Origin: an uncultured Candidatus Melainabacteria bacterium
GTDB lineage: Bacteria; Cyanobacteriota; Vampirovibrionia; Gastranaerophilales; Gastranaerophilaceae
Assembly: GCA_945910425.1 (NCBI GenBank)
Contig: CAMDYM010000012.1
Coordinates: 1-34,534, forward strand
DNA length: 34,534 nt
Direction of reading: 5' to 3'
A program made the translations under genes and the position numbers. A model generated the notes under the pieces. It saw only the letters and a program-made list of their open reading frames with translations. It was not told where the DNA came from and ran no database searches. Below, one piece after another: positions 23,802 through 31,339 of this stretch; positions within the stretch are counted from its first letter, which is position 1, and each line of letters starts with the position of its first letter.

Positions 23802-24752
23802 ATGAAAATTTTAGAAGTAAAAAATCTTAATTTGGGATTTCAATGCGAAAACGCGTTTAGGCAGGCATTATTTGACGTGTCTTTTTCTATAGAAAAAGGA
23901 CAAATGCTGTCTTTGGTCGGCGAATCAGGCTGTGGAAAAACGATGAGCGCAATGAGTATACTGCGGCTTATTCCTAAAACCGCACGAATTACAAGCGGAG
24001 AAATTTATTTTAACGGTGAAAACCTGCTTGAAAAACCGTTAAAAGATATGAGAAATATTCGCGGAGGAAAAATTGCCCTGATTCCGCAAGACCCCATGAC
24101 TTCTCTTAATCCTTTATATACAGTAGGCGACCAATTATTAGAGATTATAAAAATTCATCAGGGATTACAAGGAAAACAAGCTGAAGAAAAAGCAATCGAA
24201 GCGTTTGATGCTGTTCAAATTCCCGCGGCAAAATCAAGGTTAAAGAATTACCCGCACGAGTTTTCAGGCGGGATGAAACAACGCGCAATCATTGCAATGG
24301 CGCTTGCCTGCAATGCTGAGCTTTTAATAGCGGATGAACCGACAACTGCATTAGATGTTACAATTCAGGCTCAAATTATGAATCTTCTGAGTGAAATTAA
24401 AAATAACGGAACATCAATCCTTTTAATTACCCACGATTTAGCTTTGGTAAGAGAAAATTCGGACGAAGTTGCAGTAATGTATGCAGGAAGAATTGTTGAA
24501 CACGCAAAAAATGAAGAATTTTTCACAAACCCGAATCACCCGTATTCTCAAGCACTTCTAAAATCAATCCCTTCAAACCGCGGTGAAGTATTAGAAACAA
24601 TTCAAGGTCAACCGCCCACACTATCTCAAAAAATCGACGGTTGCAAATTTAACCCGCGCTGCAAATACTGTATGGAAATCTGCACCAAACAAGTTCCACT
24701 ATTAAAGACTATTTCCGAAAATCACCAAAGCGCCTGCTTTTTAAACAGTTGA
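23802..24752 (+). CDS. Oligopeptide/dipeptide-type ABC transporter ATP-binding protein (OppD/DppD-like)
   Basis: 316 residues from the ATG at 23802. Walker A G40-E-S-G-C-G-K-T, Q-loop Q96, signature F-S-G-G-M at 154-158, Walker B L-L-I-A-D-E-P at 174-180 and switch H211 are all present. The C-terminal extension N-P-R-C-K-Y-C-M-E-I-C carries the cysteine motif typical of OppD/DppD/NikD proteins. It would power uptake of peptides or nickel-like ligands, but no permease, second ATPase or binding protein is nearby, so it is an orphan. It lacks a visible RBS. Ends 2 bp before the stop of the XRE gene. Confidence 0.88.
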   Translation: MKILEVKNLNLGFQCENAFRQALFDVSFSIEKGQMLSLVGESGCGKTMSAMSILRLIPKTARITSGEIYFNGENLLEKPLKDMRNIRGGKIALIPQDPMTSLNPLYTVGDQLLEIIKIHQGLQGKQAEEKAIEAFDAVQIPAAKSRLKNYPHEFSGGMKQRAIIAMALACNAELLIADEPTTALDVTIQAQIMNLLSEIKNNGTSILLITHDLALVRENSDEVAVMYAGRIVEHAKNEEFFTNPNHPYSQALLKSIPSNRGEVLETIQGQPPTLSQKIDGCKFNPRCKYCMEICTKQVPLLKTISENHQSACFLNS

Positions 24753-24754
24753 TA

Positions 24755-25066
24755 CTATAAATTTTTTATAACAGTATAAATCATTCTTAATTCTTTGCTG
24801 TTTAAATGTTTTAAAGATTTTTGAATCTCATTTTTTAAATACTCGTCAGATTCATAAGCTTCGTTATAAAACAATTCCTGAGGTGTAACATTTAGAGCAA
24901 ACGCAATTTTTTCTAAGTTTTCAGCCGTAGGAAAGCTTTCGCCGTTTTCAATCCTGACAATCTGGCGCGGATTCATCTCTATCATCTCGGAAAATTTTTC
25001 CTGAGAAATCTTTTCTCTTTTTCTTAATTCTTTTATTTTTAACCCTAGCGCCGTCTTTATACCCAT
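24755..25066 (-). CDS. XRE-family helix-turn-helix regulator, cassette 2
   Basis: 103 residues: Cro/C1-type HTH (I-K-E-L-R-K-R-E-K-I-S-Q-E-K-F-S, N-P-R-Q-I-V-R-I-E-N-G, A-L-N-V-T-P-Q-E-L-F) and a 35-residue helical C-terminal extension. The start at 25066 is chosen because GAGGTG lies 5 nt upstream; an ATG at 25105 lacks one. Divergent from a prepilin gene over 140 bp with a palindrome at the pilin promoter. Its length and HTH are close to the XRE of cassette 3. Confidence 0.88.
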   Translation of the reverse strand: MGIKTALGLKIKELRKREKISQEKFSEMIEMNPRQIVRIENGESFPTAENLEKIAFALNVTPQELFYNEAYESDEYLKNEIQKSLKHLNSKELRMIYTVIKNL

Positions 25067-25135
25067 ATTTTCACCTCTTATAATGAGTATAATTGTTTTT
25101 TGCATTTTATTAAGGCAAAAATTTGTCTTATTAAT

Positions 25136-25163
25136 TTGACATTATGTAAAATTATGTCATAAT
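25136..25163 (+). promoter_or_regulatory. Promoter and overlapping palindrome upstream of the cassette 2 prepilin
   Basis: TTGACA (25136-25141), 16-bp spacer, CATAAT (25158-25163, preceded by TGT). A palindrome with arms TGACAT and ATGTCA (25137-25159) fits inside it, so a bound repressor would block the polymerase. The adjacent XRE protein is the obvious candidate. Confidence 0.55.
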
Positions 25164-25206
25164 ATAAGCAAGAATTTGTCAGTTTATAAGAAAAAGGAGC
25201 AAAATT

Positions 25207-25854
25207 TTGACAGAAAGGGGTAAATATATAAAAACAGCATTCACTTTGGCGGAGGTATTAATCACTCTTGGGATAATCGGGGTTGTTGCAGCAATGACAA
25301 TACCTAACCTGATTATGGCACAAAAGGCTCACCGCTTGCGCTCTCAATTTTTGAAATCTTATTCTACAGTACAGCAAGCTTTTCGCCAAATGGAAGCTGA
25401 TGATATATCATTAAATCCTGAAGATTACCCTAGTAGAACAATGTATACAGTATTTGAAAAATACCTTAATGGTTCGCTAAGTAATCTGCCAATCAACATG
25501 TATAAATCTTTAACCGGCAAACCCTTTAATACTTGGTTATTTGATGACGGACAACTACTTTTACTTGACGGTACTCGCTTGATGTTTGAAAACCCCTCAG
25601 CAGCAGGTGTTGTCTTGGTTAGCGTAGATCTAAACGGATATACAACCCCGCCAAACAGAGTAGGATATGACGTATTCACCTTTCAATTTAAAGACGGAGA
25701 ACTCAAAACAATGGGAGATACCGGTACACTATATGACAATATAGAGCAATACTGTAATTTATCACAATCTAACGGTTTTAACGGAGTTGCCTGCGCGCAT
25801 AGAGCTAAAACAGAAACAGATTATTTTAAATGGGTTGTCAAAAACGTTAAATAA
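25207..25854 (+). CDS. Type IV prepilin, cassette 2
   Basis: 215 residues. The start is a TTG with AAGGAG 7 nt upstream; no ATG is available before the mature domain. Leader M-T-E-R-G-K-Y-I-K-T-A, then F-T-L-A-E-V-L-I-T-L-G (Ala at -1, Glu at +5). The soluble part has V-D-L-N-G-Y-T-T-P-P-N ... G-Y-D-V-F-T-F, the motif shared with the prepilins at 7295 and 18875, and a Cys pair near the C-terminus. The last 8 bp overlap the convergent mntP gene. Divergent from the XRE gene, probably under its control. Confidence 0.87.
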   Translation: MTERGKYIKTAFTLAEVLITLGIIGVVAAMTIPNLIMAQKAHRLRSQFLKSYSTVQQAFRQMEADDISLNPEDYPSRTMYTVFEKYLNGSLSNLPINMYKSLTGKPFNTWLFDDGQLLLLDGTRLMFENPSAAGVVLVSVDLNGYTTPPNRVGYDVFTFQFKDGELKTMGDTGTLYDNIEQYCNLSQSNGFNGVACAHRAKTETDYFKWVVKNVK

Positions 25855-26386
25855 CAGCCTTAACAGCAAGCAGAATTAAAATCACACCGCCTGTGATTTC
25901 AAGGTATTTAGAAGGCATATTTTTAACAAAATTACCGCTCCAAAAACCTGCCATAGACATTACAAAAGATGCAATCCCGATAATCACGCAAGCAAGTAAA
26001 AGATTTGCCCCGGTAAGCCTTATTGTTACCCCTGATACAAGCGCATCAATGCTTGTCGCAACTCCAAGCCCTATAAGACATTTCAAGCCGATACACTGAA
26101 TACTTTCTTCTTTTATCGTAAAAGCTTCTGCGATAAATTTAGCTCCAAGTATAAAAAATATCCCAAAAACTATCCACTTGCTAAACGGAACCAAAAAATC
26201 ATACAAGGAATGAGTGCCAATATAACCAATAACAGGCATCAAACCCTGAAATAATCCCATAATTATTGCAAGGTTAAGTGAATTTTTTACGCGGTTGCAA
26301 TTGAAAATTAACCCCTGCGAAAAAGACACCACCAAACAATCAATACCTAAAGCTATTCCAAGTAAAATAATATCAATTAAATTCAA
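25847..26386 (-). CDS. mntP: Manganese efflux pump MntP
   Basis: 179 residues with six membrane helices. Each half carries the conserved Asp in a short helix motif: A-L-G-I-D-C-L-V-V-S (about 12-21) and A-T-S-I-D-A-L-V-S-G (about 111-120). Exports Mn2+ in characterised members. The start is a TTG with GAGG 6 nt upstream, 14 bp inside the end of the DUF4127 gene, so the two are translationally coupled. No manganese (yybP-ykoY) riboswitch was seen; expression would follow the DUF4127 promoter. Confidence 0.85.
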   Translation of the reverse strand: MNLIDIILLGIALGIDCLVVSFSQGLIFNCNRVKNSLNLAIIMGLFQGLMPVIGYIGTHSLYDFLVPFSKWIVFGIFFILGAKFIAEAFTIKEESIQCIGLKCLIGLGVATSIDALVSGVTIRLTGANLLLACVIIGIASFVMSMAGFWSGNFVKNMPSKYLEITGGVILILLAVKAVI

Positions 26387-27698
26387 CTTCTACCTCAAAC
26401 AATCTTTCCCAGGGGTAAGAATAAGTTACACTAACCTCTGTATTTAACTTTTCGGCAATCCTGTTTTCAAAACCTTTCATGCCTAAAATAAGCGCACCAA
26501 CCTCAGGTGTTTTCAAAGTTTGCCGAACATTTGCCTGATAAGCCCAATCATCTAAAAACCTTGTCACCTGTAAACGTTTAAACACATCTTTATTATATTT
26601 TTTTGCCAAGAATTTAATCTTAGCCCCGCAAATCAAGCTACCTAAAGTATTTGCCGAAGTATTCCACGCAGAATATCCGTAAAAATTCCCATCTGTTAAA
26701 TTATTTTTGAAAAGTTCCTCAATAAAACGATTATCGGCACCGTTCGCGAATCGAACATCTGCTACCATGTAAGATCTTTCGGGCAAAGTAAACTCCCCGT
26801 TAAATGGCTCTGTATTTACCCCCATAACAATTTCACCCTGGGTATCACGGAAATTATTCACAAACAAAAGAATATCAGCGTCCTGTTTTTCAACAACCCG
26901 ACACCCTGCAAGTTCAATTTGCCCGATGACAGATTTTTCTATTGAAACGTCTTCGTATTTTGAAACTAAATGCTTACAATCAGGCTCTAAAAATATCGGA
27001 CAAATTTTAATTTCACCCTCAATTGCTCGGGATAATAAGCTTAAAGGAATTTCATCAGCTCCTGTCTTTGTAAAACCGCCCAATTCCTCCAACGCTTTTG
27101 CTTCTTCCACATTAAATCCATATTGCGCGCAATCATCTTTTGAAAAGATTAAAGTATCAAACAAACCTTCTTTCTGCCATTTTAAATAAAGCTTGTTAAT
27201 TTCAAAATTACGCTTTCTGGTTTGAAGATAATCATCTAAGACACTTTTTGGAATATCACCTGAGTCAACTCCGCCTTCATACGAATACTTAAAGATTTTT
27301 TCACCCCATTTTGCCCAATACTCTTTTTCTTCAACATTAAAATTATTATTGGAAATTCGCATGATACTTGAAAACGCATAAATTTTGCATTTCTTTTTTT
27401 CTAAAATCTTTTTTAATTTTTCAACACGCTGTTTTATTTGTTCAAAAGTTTCAGGACACCTGCGCGACGGAATTAACCCGCCATAAGCTATGGTATCAAG
27501 CGACAATATAAAAGCATCAATATCAGGTAATTTACAAATCCAATCAAACAACCTTTCAATATCGGCGTTTTTAGTTAAGCCGCCAAGCAAACAGCGCTCA
27601 GGTATAAAAAACTCAATACCTTTATCAATCTGCGCAATTAACTTTGGCAGGGTATAACAAACAGGTCTGTTATCTATCGGTAAAAATGCTATTCTCAT
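26373..27698 (-). CDS. DUF4127 family protein
   Basis: 441 residues. The N-terminal F-L-P-I-D-N-R-P-V-C-Y, the F-I-L-S-L-D-T-I-A-Y-G-G-L-I-P-S-R-R block (about 63-80) and a C-terminal A-D-V-R-F-A-N-G-A-D with Y-S-A-W-N-T-S are the marks of DUF4127, a family without an established activity. No signal peptide. It overlaps mntP by 14 bp, so it is cotranscribed with a metal exporter. It has no visible RBS; a TACAAT at 27705-27710 on the minus strand ends 7 nt before the ATG, compatible with a leaderless mRNA. Confidence 0.82.
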   Translation of the reverse strand: MRIAFLPIDNRPVCYTLPKLIAQIDKGIEFFIPERCLLGGLTKNADIERLFDWICKLPDIDAFILSLDTIAYGGLIPSRRCPETFEQIKQRVEKLKKILEKKKCKIYAFSSIMRISNNNFNVEEKEYWAKWGEKIFKYSYEGGVDSGDIPKSVLDDYLQTRKRNFEINKLYLKWQKEGLFDTLIFSKDDCAQYGFNVEEAKALEELGGFTKTGADEIPLSLLSRAIEGEIKICPIFLEPDCKHLVSKYEDVSIEKSVIGQIELAGCRVVEKQDADILLFVNNFRDTQGEIVMGVNTEPFNGEFTLPERSYMVADVRFANGADNRFIEELFKNNLTDGNFYGYSAWNTSANTLGSLICGAKIKFLAKKYNKDVFKRLQVTRFLDDWAYQANVRQTLKTPEVGALILGMKGFENRIAEKLNTEVSVTYSYPWERLFEVEVEFN

Positions 27699-27745
27699 AA
27701 TGACATTGTATGCTAAAATAGATTTTAAGCAAAGGAATTTACATT

Positions 27746-28414
27746 ATGCAACCTGACAAAAATCCGCAAAAAATAAAAAACATGTTTGATGAGATTTCGA
27801 CATACTATGATAGGATGAATAACCTTATTTCACTTGGCACTCACTACATAATAAAATATCTTGCAATAAAAGAACTTGATATAAAACCGCGAACACTTGT
27901 TCTTGACCTTTGCTGCGGAACAGGAGATTTTAGCCGTATAATTTCAAAACTTTATCCCCGAGCAAGAATTATCGGGCTTGATTTTTCGTCTGAGATGCTA
28001 AAACTTGCAAAATCAAAAAACAAAAACGGAGTATTTATGCAGGGTGATTGCATAAATCTTCCGTTTAAAAATGGAGAAATCGACTACATAACAATGGGTT
28101 TTGGATTAAGAAATATCAAAGACAGACAAAAAGCTATCAATGAAATTTACAGAGTTCTGACTGATGAAGGTAAATTTTTGCAGTTGGATTTCGGGTATCA
28201 TAACAGAATTTCTAAAATATTTAACATAATTGTGCCGATTTTTGCAAAACTTTGCAGAACAAACCCAAACCATTACAGTTATCTTTTAAGCTCAAAAGAA
28301 ACCTTCCCCGAACCTGATGAACTTATCAAAGAATTTGAAATACAAGGTTTCAAACTGGTAAAAAAATGTGACTTTTTATTTGGAGCAATATCGGCTCAAA
28401 TTATGCAAAAATAG
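27746..28414 (+). CDS. menG: Demethylmenaquinone methyltransferase (MenG/UbiE)
   Basis: 222 residues, SAM-dependent C-methyltransferase of the UbiE/COQ5 family, last step of menaquinone synthesis. The N-terminal M-F-D-E-I-S-x-x-Y-D-R-M-N signature, motif I V-L-D-L-C-C-G-T-G-D, and Y-I-T-M-G-F-G-L-R-N-I match the family closely. AAAGGA precedes the ATG. Its stop abuts the stop of the convergent dehydrogenase gene. It hints at a quinone-based redox chain, although UbiE-like enzymes also exist without one; other men genes are not in the window. Confidence 0.9.
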   Translation: MQPDKNPQKIKNMFDEISTYYDRMNNLISLGTHYIIKYLAIKELDIKPRTLVLDLCCGTGDFSRIISKLYPRARIIGLDFSSEMLKLAKSKNKNGVFMQGDCINLPFKNGEIDYITMGFGLRNIKDRQKAINEIYRVLTDEGKFLQLDFGYHNRISKIFNIIVPIFAKLCRTNPNHYSYLLSSKETFPEPDELIKEFEIQGFKLVKKCDFLFGAISAQIMQK

Positions 28415-29425
28415 TTATAAAACCCTATGTGACCTGCCACCTTGCATATAATCAGAAAGAGCTTCAAAAGTTTTTTCTAAAATATAATCAACAGCTTCCT
28501 GTGTATCGTATGCCATATGCGGAGTTATTAAAACATTAGGCAAAGTTGCCATTTCTTTTACGGCGTCTGAAGTTTCTATGCAGTATAAGGAAGATTTTTC
28601 CTGACTTGCCTTACTGTCCTGGTGACATGCTATTACATCTAACGCTACACCTTTTAACTTCCCTGATTTAAGAGTTTTTAACAACGCCTCATTATCAACC
28701 AACTCTCCTCTTGCTACATTTATAAAATAAGAACCTTCCTTCATCATATCAAACTTGTCATACGAAAATATATGATAATTTTCTTTCACAAACGGAATAT
28801 GTAATGTTATAATGTCTGAGTTTTTTATCAAAGTTTCAAAACTTACATATTCAATACCGCAAGTATTTTCCAGCTCCTTATTCTGCCTGATATCATAACC
28901 AAGAATTCTCATCCCAAAACCATGCGCAATCTTGCAAACTCCCGCACCTATCATTCCTGTACCGACAATCCCTAATGTCATATTTTTTAAAGTCCTGCCC
29001 GTTAAATCTGCCGTACTTATTACTTGGGTTTTCTGAGTAGTAACCGCCGTAAATAAATTTCTTACAAGCATTAACATCATTGCAAACGTAAACTCTGCAA
29101 CAGAAACGCTTCCGTATGATTCAATATTTATAAGCGCAATGTTTTTACACAAGCAAGCATTCAAATCAATATGATCATACCCCGTTGAGCGGGTAGATAT
29201 AACCCTTAAATTTGTAAATTTATTGACTATATTATCGTTAATAATGGAATTTATAAAAATACTTATAACTAAAGTTTGCTCAAAATCTTCCTCAGTTAGA
29301 AGGTTCAAAGTTTCCTCCGTCAAGCTTTCACGAAAAAACTTTATATCAAAATTTTCAAACTTATTATTCTCAAAAAACTTTTCTTCTGATTCCCTGTAAT
29401 CAAAAAATAACATTTTACAAGACAT
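28415..29425 (-). CDS. D-isomer 2-hydroxyacid dehydrogenase (D-lactate dehydrogenase-like)
   Basis: 336 residues. NAD-binding G-I-V-G-T-G-M-I-G, the catalytic Arg region (S-T-R-S-T-G-Y-D-H-I-D), N-V-A-R-G-E-L-V-D and the catalytic His in T-P-H-M-A-Y-D-T fit D-lactate or related 2-hydroxyacid dehydrogenases, which regenerate NAD+ in fermentation. The D-isomer LdhA group fits the spacing best, but substrate cannot be fixed. RBS AAGGAGAG is just before the ATG. Divergent from hsp20. Confidence 0.85.
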   Translation of the reverse strand: MSCKMLFFDYRESEEKFFENNKFENFDIKFFRESLTEETLNLLTEEDFEQTLVISIFINSIINDNIVNKFTNLRVISTRSTGYDHIDLNACLCKNIALINIESYGSVSVAEFTFAMMLMLVRNLFTAVTTQKTQVISTADLTGRTLKNMTLGIVGTGMIGAGVCKIAHGFGMRILGYDIRQNKELENTCGIEYVSFETLIKNSDIITLHIPFVKENYHIFSYDKFDMMKEGSYFINVARGELVDNEALLKTLKSGKLKGVALDVIACHQDSKASQEKSSLYCIETSDAVKEMATLPNVLITPHMAYDTQEAVDYILEKTFEALSDYMQGGRSHRVL

Positions 29426-29572
29426 TTTTTCTCTCCTTTTTGATAAATTATTTTTTGCTCCCGTATAAAAAACTATTCCCTTAAAGTACTAGGTTTTAAT
29501 ATAGAAAAATTAACCGTTTATCTAATGTTTAACAACGAAAAAACAATTATCTTAAAAGAGAAAGGAGTTAAT

Positions 29573-30058
29573 ATGAAACACGATTTGATAGTCAGAGAAC
29601 CTGAATTATACTTTGACAGTATTCACCAGGAACTCGATAACTTTTTACGTGATACGTTTTTCATGCATTCATTCGGGCATCCGCTGAATATAATAAAAAA
29701 TTCAATCCTAAGACCCGCAGTTGAAGTTATACAATGTAAAGACAATTACAAAGTTAAAGTTCAACTTCCCGGGGTAAAAAAAGACAACATTGAAGTCGAA
29801 ATAGATAACGATTTCATGACAATATGCGCAGAAACCCACGAAGAAAAAGAAGAAAAGAAAGAAGAAGAACATAACCGGCGCTACCACACTTCAGAATTTC
29901 GCTACGGCAAATACCAAAGAACAATTTCTTTTGACCAGCCGATAAAATCTGATGAAGCGGAAGCAGAATATAAAGACGGCGTATTAACAATAACAATTCC
30001 AAAACAAAAAACAGAAACAAAAGAACCAAAAAAATTAACAATAAAAGATAAAGAATAA
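29573..30058 (+). CDS. Small heat shock protein Hsp20
   Basis: 161 residues with an alpha-crystallin domain at about 48-150: R-P-A-V-E-V-I-Q, V-Q-L-P-G-V-K-K-D-N-I-E-V-E-I, Y-G-K-Y-Q-R-T-I-S-F and D-G-V-L-T-I-T-I-P-K, plus the C-terminal I-T-I type contact. ATP-independent holdase chaperone. The start at 29573 has AAAGGAG 5 nt before it; an upstream ATG at 29525 lacks one. No CIRCE element was seen in the 150 bp upstream. Confidence 0.93.
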   Translation: MKHDLIVREPELYFDSIHQELDNFLRDTFFMHSFGHPLNIIKNSILRPAVEVIQCKDNYKVKVQLPGVKKDNIEVEIDNDFMTICAETHEEKEEKKEEEHNRRYHTSEFRYGKYQRTISFDQPIKSDEAEAEYKDGVLTITIPKQKTETKEPKKLTIKDKE

Positions 30059-30277
30059 AATGTGTATCCAAGACCGACTTCTCCCCTGAGATTTTGGGGC
30101 ATGCGACAGTCGCGGTGAGGGATACCGTAAGTCCGGCAAAATCGGTACAGCATGAACCGATTACTCTTTTTTAAAATTATAAAAAGAGTCATTACCGGCA
30201 CTAAAACGGAGCAGATTATATGTAAAATCTGTTCCGTTTTAAAATATTTTACAAAAATTAACACAATAAAAAACCGA
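30059..30277. other. Structured intergenic region after hsp20
   Basis: No protein gene. A relatively GC-rich block (30070-30160) has several nested stems: CCCC/GGGG around 30090-30102, GCG/CGC around 30107-30117, CGGT/ACCG around 30114-30128, and AATCGGT/ACCGATT around 30140-30161. A hairpin ACTCTTTTT/AAAAAGAGT (30163-30189) follows, then the strong terminator at 30203. It could be a small RNA gene or a repetitive element; no known RNA family was recognised. Confidence 0.4.
30203..30250 (+). terminator. Rho-independent terminator
   Basis: 15-bp stem (AAAACGGAGCAGATT / AATCTGTTCCGTTTT, one G-T pair) with loop ATATGTAA at 30203-30240, then a T-rich stretch. It would end the hsp20 transcript or an RNA encoded just upstream. 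Confidence 0.75.
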
Positions 30278-30359
30278 GCAAAAGCATGATTTGACATGGT
30301 TTCGCATGATATTTAGCACGCAAAAGCATGATATATCATGGTTTTAGGATATTTGACAC
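30278..30359. repeat. Two tandem 40-42 bp repeats with internal palindromes
   Basis: Copies at 30278-30319 and 30320-30359 share GCAAAAGCATGAT at their starts, CATGGTTT in the middle and ATATTT(AG/GA)CAC at their ends. The second has a perfect 14-bp palindrome CATGATATATCATG (30327-30340); the first has a degraded version. Confidence 0.6.
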
Positions 30360-30427
30360 ATAAAAAAGCCGAATATAGCGCCACTACAAGGGTTTGTTAC
30401 AAAACTTCATAACAACATGCTCTGACC

Positions 30428-30455
30428 TTGAAAAAAAACTCTTATTTTCTATAAT
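30428..30455 (+). promoter_or_regulatory. Sigma-70-type promoter of the Cys-cluster protein gene
   Basis: TTGAAA (30428-30433), 16-bp spacer, TATAAT (30450-30455). Transcription would start near 30462, giving a leader of about 100 nt. Confidence 0.6.
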
Positions 30456-30461
30456 TAAAAT

Positions 30462-30560
30462 ATGAAGTCGAAACGCAAAGCTACAACGGCTTTAGGGGAG
30501 ATGTTCGATATCCAAAGGATATCGATTTTGGACAGATAGTAAAATTGGAGATTATATAAA
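30462..30560 (+). promoter_or_regulatory. Structured 5' leader of the Cys-cluster protein gene
   Basis: Hairpins AAAGC/GCTTT (30477-30493) and a perfect 9-bp stem TCGATATCC/GGATATCGA with an AAA loop (30505-30525). The stretch GAAACGCAAAGCTAC resembles half of a GEMM-I (cyclic di-GMP) riboswitch, but the matching first half is missing. Confidence 0.4.
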
Positions 30561-30782
30561 TTGTTTAGAAGTAGGGATATGGGAAGAGCAGTTGCTGTCA
30601 GAAGATGGACTACAACAGCATTAGAATGTTATAAAAGAGGTTGTAATTGCGAAGGATGTTTTTACAGAGATTTCTTTAGCGGTTCATCTCAAAAATGTCA
30701 AATGAAAGCATCAGTTTTAGAATTGGTTAGAGTTATCGGAACCCCTGATGTTGAATTGCCTCAATTTTTAGCTGACGAATAA
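30561..30782 (+). CDS. Small Cys-cluster protein
   Basis: 73 residues (or 67 if the ATG at 30579 is used; TTG at 30561 has TTGGAG 10 nt upstream, the ATG has AGGG only 2 nt away). The core W-T-T-T-A-L-E-C-Y-K-R-G-C-N-C-E-G-C has four Cys in a C-x4-C-x-C-x2-C pattern, with a fifth in K-C-Q-M-K, followed by a helix ending V-I-G-T-P. The cysteines could bind zinc or an iron-sulfur cluster. I recall similar small proteins in Firmicutes but know no function. The long structured leader and own promoter suggest regulated expression. A GTAGTT/AACTAC hairpin follows at about 30790. Confidence 0.72.
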   Translation: MFRSRDMGRAVAVRRWTTTALECYKRGCNCEGCFYRDFFSGSSQKCQMKASVLELVRVIGTPDVELPQFLADE

Positions 30783-30842
30783 TTTTAGGTAGTTTTGAAC
30801 TACATATGTTACTGCAAGGTAATTGGTAACCTATTTACCCCC

Positions 30843-30871
30843 TTTAAAAATTATTTAAAGTATGTTATACT
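30843..30871 (+). promoter_or_regulatory. Promoter of hpf
   Basis: TTTAAA (30843-30848), 17-bp spacer, TATACT (30866-30871) with extended -10 TGT. Confidence 0.55.
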
Positions 30872-30904
30872 AACAAGGCAGAGTATAGAAATTGGAGGTT
30901 ATAA

Positions 30905-31285
30905 ATGCACATTCACGTAAACGGAAGAAACATCGAAATTACAGAAGCTATCAAAGCCTACGTTAAAGAAAAAATCGGCAAAGTAGCAACTCGTTATGAC
31001 CAAATTCAAGGTATTGATGTTGTTTTATCAGTAATTAAAAACCCTGCAGCAGAAGGAAAACATATTGCAGAAGTTACTTGTAAAACAAACACAGGCAGTA
31101 TCAGATGTGAAGAAGCCGCTGAATCAATGTACGCAAGTATTGATTTGTTAGCCGACAAATTGGCAAGACAAATTACAAAATTGAAAGACAAAAATATTTC
31201 TTCAGACAAAGCTTCAATCCGCACAGACTTACAAGAAGAAGTTGCAGATGAAGAAGTTGTTGAAGTAAAAGCTATTGAAGATTAA
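30905..31285 (+). CDS. hpf: Ribosome hibernation-promoting factor, short form
   Basis: 126 residues of the HPF/YfiA family, which binds the decoding site of idle 30S subunits and stops translation. The N-terminal domain is complete: I-H-V-N-G-R-N-I-E-I-T-E-A-I, Y-V-K-E-K-I-G-K-V and a C-terminal Y-A-S-I-D-L-L-A-D-K-L-x-R-Q-I. The dimerisation domain of long HPF is absent; instead there is an acidic tail. GGAGG lies 6 nt before the ATG, and a terminator follows at 31313. Confidence 0.93.
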   Translation: MHIHVNGRNIEITEAIKAYVKEKIGKVATRYDQIQGIDVVLSVIKNPAAEGKHIAEVTCKTNTGSIRCEEAAESMYASIDLLADKLARQITKLKDKNISSDKASIRTDLQEEVADEEVVEVKAIED

Positions 31286-31312
31286 TTTTATTTATAAATC
31301 GATAATTAAATT

Positions 31313-31339
31313 AAACCGCTACGTTTTGTAGCGGTTTTT
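31313..31339 (+). terminator. Rho-independent terminator of hpf
   Basis: 10-bp stem AAACCGCTAC/GTAGCGGTTT with loop GTTTT and a T run; the T run overlaps the stop of the convergent XRE gene. Confidence 0.88.

Noticed and set aside
29426-29572. CIRCE heat-shock operator upstream of hsp20
   Set aside because: No TTAGCACTC / GAGTGCTAA inverted repeat is present.
29902-30297. Minus-strand frame of 131 codons and a nested one at 29814-30071
   Set aside because: Antisense to hsp20 and its downstream terminator; hydrophobic only because it mirrors Glu/Lys-rich codons.
30278-30359. CRISPR array
   Set aside because: Only two diverged, directly abutting copies without spacers, and no cas genes.
30466-30500. 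Cyclic di-GMP (GEMM-I) riboswitch
   Set aside because: Only one half of the motif (ACGCAAAGC and a following stem) is present; the first conserved stem and its tetraloop are absent, so it is not called.
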